The notes: generated by a model not told the origin, from the sequence alone. Shown: positions 18,159 to 28,267, counted from the stretch's first letter. The stretch: 64,000 bases of DNA from an uncultured Deferribacteres bacterium (GCA_913009825.1 CAJVYQ010000001.1:62001-126000); one strand, 5' to 3'. Numbers and translations: made by a program.

Positions 18159-19301
18159 TCAGGAATCAAAACCGGAATATATTTTCAACAGCTTTTCTCC
18201 TTCTCTTTCCCAATTATATTTTTCTTTTATGATTCGTTTTGCATTTTTTGACATTTCATCATATACTCCTGGGTTGCTTAGTATATAATCAACCGCTCCG
18301 GCAACCGCTTTCGGGTCTGTTTCATCCACTACCAAGCCGACATTATTCTCCACAATCACTTTCCGCATTTCAGGAAAATCGCTGAAAACAACAGGCAGCC
18401 CGGCTGAAAGATATTCAAATATTTTATTGGATAAAGCATAAAAATAATGCAGACTATCATTTTGAAGTGTGAAAATACCAATATCTGCTGAGTTTGTATA
18501 AGTCACCAGTTCATTCCAAGGTACCGGGTCTAATACAAAAATATTTTCATTATTTTTTGAATGCTTTACTCTTCTGTATAATTCGTCTTTATATACACCA
18601 AATCCCATTATTATTAACGATATACGTTCCAAATAATTCATCATGTCTAGTAATATATCCACACCTCGACTTTTTGCAATCAAACCTTGATAAAGAACAA
18701 TTTTATTATTCAAAGGAATATGGAGGATGTCTCTAAACATATTTGTTCTTGGATTTAAATTTGTATATTGACAATTCATAATAGTCAGCGGCTGAGCGAC
18801 GTGATAACGTTGCGCATACACTTTGCCGCGTGATTCCGTTTCCATAATTGTTACGGATGTTCTGGGCGCTAAAAACTTTTCAATTTTAAACCATACCCAT
18901 CTTGTTGCAGGATGATGCTGCACAGAATCGATGTACAATTCATGTGAATCATACACTAACGGTTTGTGTTTTAGGTTTGCCAGAATGAACCCGATAGGCA
19001 ATGTCTCCAGATCATGAGCATGATAGACATCGAAGGGAACATGAATAAGGCTTCTAACCATTTGAAGAACAAATTCAAGATACTTTATGAAGAAAAATAC
19101 AGGCCCTTTAGGAAGCAGATAGCGCAGATGAACGTTAACGCGATAGATTAAAAAATTATCCCTTTTTTCCCTTTTTTGTGTTTTTTTATTTATTAAAGCC
19201 ATAACCGTTACTTCATGACCGGCATCAACCAATGTGCGGGCTTCTTTTGTAACTCTGGCATCATGGGTAAATTCATTCATCAAAAACATACATATTTTCA
19301 T
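18159..19301 (-). CDS. Glycosyltransferase, family 4 (GT-B)
   Basis: 380 aa. Begins MKICMFLMNEFTHDARVTKEA, typical of one GT4 clade; VYHAHDLETLPIGF and PLVYDSHELY in domain 1; IVLYQGLIAKSRGVDILLD at the start of domain 2; SNKIFEYLSAGLPVVFSDFPE in the nucleotide-sugar-binding region. Its start codon overlaps the flippase stop by 4 nt (ATGA), indicating translational coupling within the polysaccharide operon. Sugar specificity unknown. Confidence 0.87.
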   Translation of the reverse strand: MKICMFLMNEFTHDARVTKEARTLVDAGHEVTVMALINKKTQKREKRDNFLIYRVNVHLRYLLPKGPVFFFIKYLEFVLQMVRSLIHVPFDVYHAHDLETLPIGFILANLKHKPLVYDSHELYIDSVQHHPATRWVWFKIEKFLAPRTSVTIMETESRGKVYAQRYHVAQPLTIMNCQYTNLNPRTNMFRDILHIPLNNKIVLYQGLIAKSRGVDILLDMMNYLERISLIIMGFGVYKDELYRRVKHSKNNENIFVLDPVPWNELVTYTNSADIGIFTLQNDSLHYFYALSNKIFEYLSAGLPVVFSDFPEMRKVIVENNVGLVVDETDPKAVAGAVDYILSNPGVYDEMSKNAKRIIKEKYNWEREGEKLLKIYSGFDS

Positions 19302-20791
19302 CTATTGTTCCCGTATTGTTTAATTGTTTGCGTTAACCGTGATCCGGAAATTAATTTCCCGAAAGAATGTTTAATCTTCTTCTTTTCATCCTGTGAAAAA
19401 ACTCCAAGTTTCCATACAAATAAGGGATAACCCACCCAAAGCAGAAGCTTGAAAAATGATGATAACATAATATTTTCGCTCATTTGTATATTACTCACCG
19501 CCCACAGGCCAATTGCTATTAAAATTATTATGGCTATTTTTCGATATTGATAGGGAATATAATAGAAATGCTGCGAGACAACGTTTGCCATAACTGCCAT
19601 AATTATAAAGCAGAACGCGGTGGAAAAAGCGGCTCCGGCAACTCCCCATACGGGTATCAGTAAATAATTTAGGACAAGATTAATAATTGCGGAAATCCCA
19701 ACAATTATCGGCTGGTAATATGTTTTCTTTTTCAGATTCATACCAATTGCCGTGTAAAAATAAACGCCATAACATAGAAATGCTACTGCAATCAAAGGAA
19801 TAATCCGGTAAGCGCCGGTAAATGTTGGCGTCACAATAAGTGACAAAATTTCTTTGGCAAATAGTGATAATCCCAGACTGAAAAACAATAAAACAAACAT
19901 AAAATAAATAAAATTTTTTGCAAAAACCTCCTTCGCCCGATCAATTTTTGCAATATTAAACATAACGGAAGGCCAGGCTTTCTGAAAAGCTCCAACTAAA
20001 ACGGCAATTACCATTCCCACACGATAACCGACTGAATAAATTCCTACCTGATCCAGACTTACAAAATAGTTCAAAAAATATCTATCCGACATTGTGAGAA
20101 CAAACATTGCCAAACCGGCAGGCGCCAAAGGTAAACCAAAGCCCAACATATCCTTAAGTTCATTTTTTGAGAATACTAATCTTAAATTTTTAAAGAGAAG
20201 ACCAACAAGAACAACGGAAAATGAAAAGGAAGCCAATAATTCTGCAATAATTACACCTGCAATCCCTTTTTTTAAAATAATTACAAAAAATATATTCAGA
20301 AGTAATTGCAAAGTAAATTTACAGAAAATTAATATGGAAAATTTTAATGAGGCGTCTTCAATCCGCAAATAAGCCAATGGAATTACGCTGATTGTATTAA
20401 AAAAAATTGATAACAATATTATTTTAAAAAATCCGGAATAATCCAAAGAATTGAGAATAATTTTACTCAACAATCCGGAATTAAAAAACAAAACAGCAAG
20501 AATAAAAAAGGATGTCGCGGTAAGAAAATAAAATGAGGTACTAATAATCGTTTTTTTATCGGCTTCCTTATTGTACAAAATTGATTTAAAGATGGCCGAA
20601 CCTAATCCCAATTGGACAATTACTAATATTAGGCTTGATGTAATGACTAACAACTGTAAAACTCCGTATTCTTCCGGAGATAAAAAGCGAGTATAAACGG
20701 GTAATAAAAAGAATGCGAGCATTCTTTGCAGAATGTCCCCGGAACCATAGATAATTGAGTGTTTAATTAATTCTTTTGACGGACTATTCAT
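19298..20791 (-). CDS. Polysaccharide flippase (Wzx-like)
   Basis: About 497 aa, with 12 or more hydrophobic helices across its length, beginning SIIYGSGDILQRMLAFFLLPVYTRFLSPEEYG, the typical start of the polysaccharide_synt/MATE-like flippase family. It moves lipid-linked oligosaccharide units across the inner membrane. ATG 20791 is preferred; a TTG at 20806 is an alternative. It overlaps the downstream glycosyltransferase by 4 nt and follows another closely. Confidence 0.88.
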   Translation of the reverse strand: MNSPSKELIKHSIIYGSGDILQRMLAFFLLPVYTRFLSPEEYGVLQLLVITSSLILVIVQLGLGSAIFKSILYNKEADKKTIISTSFYFLTATSFFILAVLFFNSGLLSKIILNSLDYSGFFKIILLSIFFNTISVIPLAYLRIEDASLKFSILIFCKFTLQLLLNIFFVIILKKGIAGVIIAELLASFSFSVVLVGLLFKNLRLVFSKNELKDMLGFGLPLAPAGLAMFVLTMSDRYFLNYFVSLDQVGIYSVGYRVGMVIAVLVGAFQKAWPSVMFNIAKIDRAKEVFAKNFIYFMFVLLFFSLGLSLFAKEILSLIVTPTFTGAYRIIPLIAVAFLCYGVYFYTAIGMNLKKKTYYQPIIVGISAIINLVLNYLLIPVWGVAGAAFSTAFCFIIMAVMANVVSQHFYYIPYQYRKIAIIILIAIGLWAVSNIQMSENIMLSSFFKLLLWVGYPLFVWKLGVFSQDEKKKIKHSFGKLISGSRLTQTIKQYGNNR

Positions 20792-20808
20792 AAAATAAAG
20801 ATTCAAAT

Positions 20809-22116
20809 TCAGATTATATCTTTTTCATGTAATACGGACAAAGTTGCTTGGCGAACTTTTTGGGCTACAATTCTCCAGTTTAGTTCTTTCTCAACTCGTT
20901 GCAGACCATTTTTACCGAGCTTTTCAGCAAGATATTTATCCTTGAGCAACAAAATTATTGTTTCAGCTATCTGTTCGACATCCAGGGGATCAACTAAAAA
21001 TCCTGTTATTCCATCCAAAATTGCATCAGAAACGCCGCCGCCTTTGCCGCCAATAGTTGGTTTACTACAGGCATTTGCTTCAATATAAGAAATTCCGAAT
21101 CCTTCCACACTGTTCCCCACAACGCGGCTGGGCATGATAAATAGATCACACATATTGTAAAAAGCGGGTAATTCCTCATCGCCGACATATCCAACAAATA
21201 TTACCGTTTGCTCTAAATTCAGTTTTTCTACCAACCATTCTAACTTTTGTCGATAGGTACCTTGCCCGACGATAACATATTTAAGATTCGGCACCTTCCG
21301 CAGAACCCCGGGTAATGACTTAATAACAACATCATGCCCTTTTCGATCTACAAGATGACTCACAGTTAAAATAATCTTATTGTTTTTTAAATTCAATTTA
21401 TTAATTAACGGCTGAGTATCTATCCCGGGATGATACTTTGTAGTATCCGCACCCGGATATATTATTTCAATTTTTTTTTCATTAACACCCATATCATAAA
21501 CCAATGTGCGGCTGTAGCGGCTAATTACAATAACCTTATCGGCGAAATCAAGAATTTGAGTTGATAGATAATTACTGCTTTTTGCTTTTTGCCAACCAAT
21601 CAATTCAGCCCCATAAGCAAAAACCACATAAGGTATATTAAAAAATTTTTTAAGGACAAACGCGATTAGGCCCGGAGGTAAAATCATCCCGCATATTACC
21701 ACATCAGTTTTATGTTTGCTGCTATTTTGAAACCAGGTATAAAGTAGCTGTATAAAATAAACAAACTGGATATAATTAATTTTAAACAAGACGTAAATTA
21801 CTTCAGTTAAATTTTTAAAGCTGCAATTCGGACGTCTCCGAAACGGATCGGAGCTGAACAAATTTTTCCCGATGTGCCAGACATGTTTCAGTAAAACAAT
21901 AAAATCTAAATCCGGAGCGACCGGTTCCCTTATTATTTTAAAAGACTGTTGGCGATCAAATTCTTCACTATTTTCAGATTTCCCAACAATACAATATAAT
22001 TCATTCTTTTCTATATTGTTGCAAATCGAGTACAACCATGTATGAATTCCTCCTTCCTGAGGCGGAAAACTAAAGGGGAAAAAACATAATTCTACTTTAG
22101 ATATTGTTCTGTTCAT
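20809..22116 (-). CDS. Glycosyltransferase, family 4 (GT-B)
   Basis: 435 aa. Domain 1 holds FPPQEGGIHTWLYSI and a membrane-associated segment (residues about 110-140). Domain 2 begins ILTVSHLVDRKGHDVVIKSL, and EGFGISYIEA gives the classical E-x7-E donor-binding motif of GT4 enzymes. Overlaps the upstream small gene by 4 nt (ATGA). The strong resemblance to PimB/mannosyltransferase-like GT4 proteins suggests a hexose or mannose donor, which is inference only. Confidence 0.88.
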   Translation of the reverse strand: MNRTISKVELCFFPFSFPPQEGGIHTWLYSICNNIEKNELYCIVGKSENSEEFDRQQSFKIIREPVAPDLDFIVLLKHVWHIGKNLFSSDPFRRRPNCSFKNLTEVIYVLFKINYIQFVYFIQLLYTWFQNSSKHKTDVVICGMILPPGLIAFVLKKFFNIPYVVFAYGAELIGWQKAKSSNYLSTQILDFADKVIVISRYSRTLVYDMGVNEKKIEIIYPGADTTKYHPGIDTQPLINKLNLKNNKIILTVSHLVDRKGHDVVIKSLPGVLRKVPNLKYVIVGQGTYRQKLEWLVEKLNLEQTVIFVGYVGDEELPAFYNMCDLFIMPSRVVGNSVEGFGISYIEANACSKPTIGGKGGGVSDAILDGITGFLVDPLDVEQIAETIILLLKDKYLAEKLGKNGLQRVEKELNWRIVAQKVRQATLSVLHEKDII

Positions 22117-22604
22117 TTGGTTTCTTTAGTAGGTGTAAACATCCAAAAAACAATTATTAACAGCATAAAGAAGATTTTTAAAAAAAAGCCTTTGAGGAAA
22201 GAAGCGATAACGCTCAGAATAACCTTGACAATATATTTAATTGTAAGAATATTATATTCATTGCTTGAGTAGATTGCCAAACGCAATTTTGTGCGACACA
22301 GAAAAGTAAGCAACATCAGGAGCAGCTTTTTTGACCTTAAATTATAGTCACATAATACGGCAACCATGTCATAGCTTTTCTTAAAGGGTTTTTTTGCTGA
22401 ATGAGATAAAAACTCCTTTACGGTTTTGCCGTAAAATTGAACATCTTGTCGCCAAACACTCCAGGTTACCGGAGATTTATTAAAAGACAATTCCTTTTTT
22501 TTAATGATATTCCCAATAAGAGGTAAATAAGTTTCTTTTAAAAAATCAGCAGATGTATATGGCTTACTATATAAATCGATATTGATTATTAATATTTTTC
22601 CCAT
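22113..22604 (-). CDS. Hypothetical protein in polysaccharide operon
   Basis: 163 aa, unrecognised. The N-terminal two thirds are basic and polar (MGKILIINIDLYSKPYTSADFL; the first strand resembles a nucleotide-binding beta strand). Residues about 120-155 are strongly hydrophobic (IVKVILSVIASFLKGFFLKIFFMLLIIVFWMF), probably one or two membrane helices. Translationally coupled to the downstream glycosyltransferase (4-nt overlap) and 14 nt after the polymerase gene. Could be an accessory to the polymerase or a degenerate glycosyltransferase. Confidence 0.7.
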   Translation of the reverse strand: MGKILIINIDLYSKPYTSADFLKETYLPLIGNIIKKKELSFNKSPVTWSVWRQDVQFYGKTVKEFLSHSAKKPFKKSYDMVAVLCDYNLRSKKLLLMLLTFLCRTKLRLAIYSSNEYNILTIKYIVKVILSVIASFLKGFFLKIFFMLLIIVFWMFTPTKETK

Positions 22605-22618
22605 AAATATATTAAATT

Positions 22619-24082
22619 TTAAATATTGTTGAGGTTCAAAACATCTCTTTTCTCTTGTCTATACAATAATTCTATTGTAGCTATTGCTAATGCCCATATA
22701 ATTATGAATCGATATAAGAGCAAACATGTATTCGATAAACCCACAACAAGTAACCCCGCAACGCCCGCCATAAGAGCAGATGAGAGTTGTTTGGATTCCA
22801 CTTTTGTTGTATGAAAAAATACATAAAGTCCTTTCTTAAAAAAAAGAAAAAAGAGAGACAAATATGAAAGTAATCCCACAATTCCCATTTTCCAAAGTAA
22901 AAAAACGTATGAATTATCAACGATAAACGGATATGTGTCGTTATAAGCGATTCTCTTTTTAGCGGCGCCGAGTCCTGTCCCGAAAAGAATATTTATCCAG
23001 CTATCCTGCCACTGATTCATAACGCGGCGAATGCCAAGCATTCTCATATTCATAGAAACATCACCGCCAATATCCATAAAACCGGTTATTCGTGACAGAA
23101 ATGTAATTGTGATGGAACCCTTGGTAAAAAAATCTAAAAGGAATATGGTGCCAAACAAAATGAGGACTATGATCAAAATAACAAAAAGAAATCTAAAAAA
23201 TTTTATGAATGATATTTTATCTTTAAAAGTAAAAAAAGCGGACAATAACACAATAGAAACTAAAATTCCTGCCCAAAGTCCTCGCTGTTGACTTAATAGA
23301 GCCATGGCGAATAAAGGAAATAATGCGGCAGTTGCCAAATATTTATGCGTTTTATTTTTCGAAAAAAGTACATATCCTCCCAGTAAAGGGATAACAATTT
23401 GCGCCAGATGCGCTTGACGAGATACAACTCTGGTAAAAATCAGTTTAGACAGATTTATTTCCGTAAATGCAATCAATATGTACTCAAATGCAACAATAAT
23501 AGTTAATAAAATCAAAATGAAATTAAGTTGCTTCAATTGTGAAAGCTTTAATTTTTTTGTGTAAATGAAGTAGAAGACGTAGCATAACATAAAAAACATC
23601 TCAACTTTAATCACGTAAAAATCTGCATTTTCAAAATAACCTCTTAAACCGGATATTATTGTGTAAATAAGAAAGAAGGAGAGTAGTAGATCAGAAACTG
23701 AGAAAGGTTTATTAAAAATATTATTTTTTTTATTTATATCGCACAAAGTCCATAAAAAAACCAATAAAATGAGAATTGATAAAATACCGGTAGAATAATG
23801 TAAACCATGCCAAAAAAAATAATAGTTAACCCAACGTACTGAAGGTAAAAGAGATATATAAGCAAATAATAAAATAAGCGTATTTCTAATAGAAAAAGCA
23901 ATCCGGAATAATATTCCAGTCAAAATAAATATGCCCAATATAGAATATGGATTACCAAATTTGTAGTATATTATCGCAAGAAACAGTTCAAAAAAAACCG
24001 CAAAAAGCAGAAACAAAAATCGTTTCTGTTTTTCCGTCTCAAACGGCAAACTCAGAACCTGTTCGTACTGATCATCAGGCAT
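22619..24082 (-). CDS. O-antigen polymerase/ligase-like membrane protein (Wzy/WaaL)
   Basis: 487 aa with about 12 hydrophobic segments. The PF04932-type region includes SQQRGLWAGILVSIVLLSAF, and a long periplasmic loop (MRMLGIRRVMNQWQDSWINILFGTG, given here only as residues about 365-390) follows, the position expected for a Wzy_C domain. It polymerises or transfers undecaprenyl-linked units at the periplasmic face. Lies between the chain-length regulator and the flippase, so the polymerase role is more likely than ligase. Confidence 0.85.
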   Translation of the reverse strand: MPDDQYEQVLSLPFETEKQKRFLFLLFAVFFELFLAIIYYKFGNPYSILGIFILTGILFRIAFSIRNTLILLFAYISLLPSVRWVNYYFFWHGLHYSTGILSILILLVFLWTLCDINKKNNIFNKPFSVSDLLLSFFLIYTIISGLRGYFENADFYVIKVEMFFMLCYVFYFIYTKKLKLSQLKQLNFILILLTIIVAFEYILIAFTEINLSKLIFTRVVSRQAHLAQIVIPLLGGYVLFSKNKTHKYLATAALFPLFAMALLSQQRGLWAGILVSIVLLSAFFTFKDKISFIKFFRFLFVILIIVLILFGTIFLLDFFTKGSITITFLSRITGFMDIGGDVSMNMRMLGIRRVMNQWQDSWINILFGTGLGAAKKRIAYNDTYPFIVDNSYVFLLWKMGIVGLLSYLSLFFLFFKKGLYVFFHTTKVESKQLSSALMAGVAGLLVVGLSNTCLLLYRFIIIWALAIATIELLYRQEKRDVLNLNNI

Positions 24083-24120
24083 AACAATATTTCGATAATT
24101 TCATGACACCAAACATTTTC

Positions 24121-25377
24121 TTAGCCGGACTTTTTAGTGAAAATTTTAAAATCGTTTTTAATCAAATGAAAAATCCCGACAACCTTTTCATATTTGTGCG
24201 GCGCTGTTTTTTTTAGCTCTGAAATATATTCCAGAGGAAATATAATAAATAAACTAACCAAAATACTCACGGCGCTCCAAAAGATAACAAAAAAGGCTCT
24301 CTTGGGTTTTATCCTTTTAACCGGTTTAACAGCTTTATCTAAAATTTGAATTGTCGGGCTATCTTTTGCTTCCTGTATTTTTGCCTGTTCATATTGAGGT
24401 AACAAAAACTCTAAAATAGTCTCCTGCAGTTTAACTTCACGGAATAAACGTGCGTACTGTAGCCCCAATTCAGGGACTTTGTCAAGAGGTAGAAAGATAT
24501 CCCGTTTTTCATATTTTTTATTGCCAATCAGGACATTTTCTTCTCCTGTTCTAAATTGATCATATCTCTTTTGTAATTCTCTTAATTCATTTTTAATTTT
24601 TATTAAATCAGCTTGTGTTTTGTCAACGTAATTTTCAAGTACGCCCATCTGCACTTCTTTTGAGATAATCTGGGCTTTAAGTTCTGCAGCCGCTGAGATT
24701 GTAGCCGTGGTTTGTTCCGGTAATGCAATTACGCCATTTTCATTTTGAAATTTTTCAAACCTTTCTTCCGCTTCGAATAATTCTTCCTGATTTTTATGGT
24801 AGCGCTTCTCTATAAAACTTCTGATATTAGCAGCTTTTTCCGAGCGCAATTTTTTGCTGACACTGTCAATTGCCGCGGTCATAAAATTGGCAATATCCTT
24901 GGCCAATTCTCTGGTTTCATCTACTTCCTCTTTATTCGGCCAATATGTTGTTTGAGTTTGATCTGAAATGATAAGAGAACCATTTTCAGTGATTTCTGCA
25001 AACGTTTTCTTTCGTAATTCTCTAATTGTTTCTTCACTATTTAAAGTTTTATATCGCTGCTGTAAATTAAATTTGCGAATTACAGATTCCATCACGGTTC
25101 GGCTATTTGCGATTGCCATGAGATGAGAGGTTTCTTCGGTCATTCCACCAATCCCTAAACCTGACATCGGCAGCTTGCTTAAAATTGACCCAAACCCCAA
25201 ATTCCCACTATCACTAATCGGCGGCAAAACAACCGTCCTGGCACTGTACCACTTTGGCAGAATAAGACTAATTCCTGCAGCAAATATACTAACAATAAAA
25301 AAGTTCAGAAGGATTAATTTCCTCCATTTCACCAGGATATATAGATAATCAATAAAACCTTTTTCACTATCCAGCAT
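24121..25377 (-). CDS. Polysaccharide co-polymerase / chain-length determinant (Wzz-like)
   Basis: 418 aa. Transmembrane helix 1 at about 19-39 (LILLNFFIVSIFAAGISLI), a long periplasmic part with coiled coil (residues about 150-300), and helix 2 near the C-terminus (AFFVIFWSAVSILVSLFII). PVKRIKPKR precedes helix 2, as in Wzz/GNVR proteins. It controls polymer length together with Wzy and the OPX protein encoded just upstream. No fused or adjacent tyrosine kinase domain is seen in the window. Confidence 0.9.
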   Translation of the reverse strand: MLDSEKGFIDYLYILVKWRKLILLNFFIVSIFAAGISLILPKWYSARTVVLPPISDSGNLGFGSILSKLPMSGLGIGGMTEETSHLMAIANSRTVMESVIRKFNLQQRYKTLNSEETIRELRKKTFAEITENGSLIISDQTQTTYWPNKEEVDETRELAKDIANFMTAAIDSVSKKLRSEKAANIRSFIEKRYHKNQEELFEAEERFEKFQNENGVIALPEQTTATISAAAELKAQIISKEVQMGVLENYVDKTQADLIKIKNELRELQKRYDQFRTGEENVLIGNKKYEKRDIFLPLDKVPELGLQYARLFREVKLQETILEFLLPQYEQAKIQEAKDSPTIQILDKAVKPVKRIKPKRAFFVIFWSAVSILVSLFIIFPLEYISELKKTAPHKYEKVVGIFHLIKNDFKIFTKKSG

Positions 25378-25493
25378 TATATAATCCTTTGTTCATAATA
25401 ATTTCAATTGAAATAAAACAGCTTGGTTCTATCCTTTTTGATAAAATCTCCCGGCAGGGCTAATCAACTAAAAATTTTAAAAATACATTAGCA

Positions 25494-26705
25494 TTATTTT
25501 TGAATGGCAACAATTGCAATTATTATTGTAGCGATTTGCCCGGCAAGTTGCAAATACTCTGAAAGGCGTTTACTGGTTCGAAGAGGCACTTCAACAATAT
25601 CACCGGCAAAAACCCGGGTATTGCCGCCTTTTTCAACTATGCCTGTTGCAGCATGTCTAATTTTAATACTATTAATACTGGCTGCATTATCTGTCATACC
25701 TGCACGTCCGACATAATCTTTTGCTTGTAAATTCATAATATAAGGATATTGCCCGGGTTTTTGAACTGCACCTGAAACATAAATATACTGGACATCTATA
25801 GGCAAAATGAGAATATCGCCATTTTTCAGAATAGTTTGATGTTTTTCCGATTCCGTTAAATCGACAATAATATTTCCTCCGTTTGCCCGTTTGATGTTTA
25901 CTTTTTTTATTTGCTGGGAGTTTCGCAGCAAATTATGTCTATTTAAGAAATCAGACAGATATTCATTATTTTTCAATGAATAAAATCCGGGACTCCTCAG
26001 GTTCCCCTCCACTTTTACTAACATTTTCGAATAGTCAATTGTCGGAACCACAATAATATCTCCACCACATAATAAGGGATTTTGTGAAAGGTCTCCGTTC
26101 ACTTGGAAGAGGGAATAATCAATATGTGTCTCCTTACTATTTATATGTTTAATGATTAGATCCTGAACATAGGCGAAATGTGACAATCCTCCCGCACGAG
26201 AGATTAGATCACTTACTCTATCTATAGGAGTAACAACAAAAGTACCGGGAGTTAAAACTTTACCGGTGACATGAACACGGATCTTCCGTAATTTTATCAA
26301 ACTTACAGAGATCTTAGATAGTTTATATTTTTTTAGTGCAGCTTTTTTAACTAAAGATTTTGTTCGATCTAATGTTAACTTGTCAACTTTAATACTGCCA
26401 ATTTTAGGAATAATCAACATACCTTCCGGAGTTACCAGGATATCAAGTCTTTCCTGGATATTATCAAACAGCGTAATTGAAAAATAATCACCGGGTCCAA
26501 CAATGTATTTTTCCGGATCGATAGCCTGTTCGAAAGCTTCTTCCAGCAGCTTAGTCTCCAGTTCTTTGTAGTGGAGTACATCCTGCTGCAGTTTGAGTTT
26601 TTCCGCTTTCTCCTTTTCCGTCTCTTCTTTTTTCTGCGCAAACAGCAAACCGGTGAAAATAAAAAGTAACATCACCGTAACAGAAAAACAAAGCCTTCTC
26701 TTCAC
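25494..26705 (-). CDS. Polysaccharide export outer-membrane protein (OPX/Wza-like)
   Basis: 403 aa. GTG at 26705 is chosen because GGAGG lies 6 nt upstream and it opens directly into a signal peptide (MKRRLCFSVTVMLLFIFTG). Domains in order: coiled region, poly_export (PGDYFSITLFDNIQERLDI, near residue 65), then two or three SLBB domains (VHVTGKVLTPGTF; VEGNLRSPGFYSL; VSGAVQKPGQYPY), and a C-terminal hydrophobic helix (IATIIIAIVAIQ). Forms the outer-membrane exit channel for the polymer. First gene of the operon that runs to 14631. Confidence 0.9.
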   Translation of the reverse strand: MKRRLCFSVTVMLLFIFTGLLFAQKKEETEKEKAEKLKLQQDVLHYKELETKLLEEAFEQAIDPEKYIVGPGDYFSITLFDNIQERLDILVTPEGMLIIPKIGSIKVDKLTLDRTKSLVKKAALKKYKLSKISVSLIKLRKIRVHVTGKVLTPGTFVVTPIDRVSDLISRAGGLSHFAYVQDLIIKHINSKETHIDYSLFQVNGDLSQNPLLCGGDIIVVPTIDYSKMLVKVEGNLRSPGFYSLKNNEYLSDFLNRHNLLRNSQQIKKVNIKRANGGNIIVDLTESEKHQTILKNGDILILPIDVQYIYVSGAVQKPGQYPYIMNLQAKDYVGRAGMTDNAASINSIKIRHAATGIVEKGGNTRVFAGDIVEVPLRTSKRLSEYLQLAGQIATIIIAIVAIQK

Positions 26706-26753
26706 AAACGGCCTCCAAAAAATCAAATGGTAATTCAAACCTGATAATAACCC

Positions 26754-26885
26754 AATGTCATTAAGTTAAGGGGGAAATTGTTCCGGAGTCACCCTGAGCG
26801 GAGTTGAAGGGTGACGGTTTTAAACGCGTTCTGTCATGCTTCGGCTTCGCTCAGCATGACTAAAACTCCTTAACTTAATGACATT
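26754..26885. repeat. Inverted-repeat element C
   Basis: 132 bp. Ends AATGTCATTAAGTTAAGG (26754-26771) and CCTTAACTTAATGACATT (26868-26885) are perfect reverse complements. Inside are two hairpin modules: GTCACCCTGAGCG...GGGTGAC and TCATGCTTCGGCTTCGCTC / AGCATGA. The second module is also recognisable in family B copies B1 and B4. It separates the OPX gene from the UDP-sugar dehydrogenase gene. Confidence 0.9.
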
Positions 26886-26944
26886 CTATTATAACTACTT
26901 GGCGACAGATATGCTACTAAAATATTTTTCCCGAGATATTCAGC

Positions 26945-28267
26945 TTACACTTTCCCGCTGCCAAGCCGGACAATTTTTTCCCGGTGATTTTTCACATTTT
27001 TGGTGGCATTGCGCGTATCGATGACCAGTTGGGAATTTTCCACGATAAACTCGTAATCATATTCCGAATGCGCCGTAGTGATCATCACGCAATCCACTAA
27101 TCTGAGCAGTTCCGGCGTTAATTCCTGGGAACGAAAGGTACTGCTGTTCACCTTCAGCTCCGGCACGTACGGATCGTTGTAAATTAAATTGGTTGTTCCT
27201 TTACCGAGCAGAATTTCCATCACCTTGATGGCGGGAGAATTACGAATATCGTCCACATCTTTTTTGAACGCCGCGCCCAAAAAAAGAATTTTTGCATGGG
27301 TTAACGGCACGCCGTGCTCGCTCAGCGCTCTCACCATCAGACTAAAAACATAGTAGGGCATGCTCTCGTTGGTTTCCGCCGCCAGTTCGATGAAATTGGT
27401 GTGGAAATCAAATTCGCGTGCTTTCCAGGAAAGATAGTAAGGATCCACCAGAATACAATGGCCGCCGATGCCGGGGCCGGGAAAGAACGGCATGAATCCG
27501 AACGGTTTGGTGGCTGCCGCCTCGATCACCTCCCAAATATCGATATTGCCCATCCGGTCGCTCAGCGTAGCCAGCTCATTGACCAGCGCGATATTGACGC
27601 TGCGGAAAATGTTTTCCAGCAATTTGGTCATTTCAGCGGCTTCCGGCGAGGAAACAACATGCACATGGTTTGTTACCTGTTCGATAACCATCTTTGCCTG
27701 TCTGGTGCATTCCGGAGTCACACCGCCAAGCACCACAGGCGTGGTGGCGGTGGTAAAATTCTTCCGCCCCGGATCAATTCGTTCCGGCGAAAATGCAAGG
27801 TAAAAATCTTCCCCGGCCTTTAAACCTGTTTCCTCCAGGATCGGTTCAACTATTTTAGTAGTTGTTTCCGGGAATGTGGTGCTTTTTAAGATGATCACCT
27901 GCCCTTTTTTCAGATTCCCGGCAACTTCATTGGCGGCTGCAATGATGTAGGACACATCCGGTTCTTTGTTTGGGGAAAACGGCGTGGGCACACAGATAAA
28001 AATGGCGTCGGTGTTGTTCAACTGTTTAAAATCGTTGGTAGCGCTCATTTTTTTATCTTTAACTACTTTTTTCAAATCGGCGTCTTTCACATCATCGATG
28101 TAGTTTTGCCCCTTCATCAGTTTTTCAACTTTTTTCGGATCCACATCAAAACCGATCACAGGATATCCCACTTTGGCAAATTCCACGGCCAGAGGCAAAC
28201 CCACATAACCGAGACCGATAATTCCGACGGTCGCCGTTTTGTCAGCTAGCTTACGTTCCATTGTCAT
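26945..28267 (-). CDS. UDP-sugar 6-dehydrogenase (WbpA/WecC type)
   Basis: 440 aa. AGGAG lies 8 nt before ATG 28267. N-terminal Rossmann motif GIIGLGYVGLPLA (residues 14-26), central dimerisation helix region, catalytic Cys in GPGIGGHCILVDP (near residue 270), and a C-terminal UDP-binding domain (AFKKDVDDIRNSPA). The order and spacing fit UDP-GlcNAc or UDP-ManNAc dehydrogenases, which make UDP-sugar uronic acids. It probably supplies precursor to the downstream polysaccharide operon, from which it is separated by element C. Confidence 0.9.
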   Translation of the reverse strand: MTMERKLADKTATVGIIGLGYVGLPLAVEFAKVGYPVIGFDVDPKKVEKLMKGQNYIDDVKDADLKKVVKDKKMSATNDFKQLNNTDAIFICVPTPFSPNKEPDVSYIIAAANEVAGNLKKGQVIILKSTTFPETTTKIVEPILEETGLKAGEDFYLAFSPERIDPGRKNFTTATTPVVLGGVTPECTRQAKMVIEQVTNHVHVVSSPEAAEMTKLLENIFRSVNIALVNELATLSDRMGNIDIWEVIEAAATKPFGFMPFFPGPGIGGHCILVDPYYLSWKAREFDFHTNFIELAAETNESMPYYVFSLMVRALSEHGVPLTHAKILFLGAAFKKDVDDIRNSPAIKVMEILLGKGTTNLIYNDPYVPELKVNSSTFRSQELTPELLRLVDCVMITTAHSEYDYEFIVENSQLVIDTRNATKNVKNHREKIVRLGSGKV

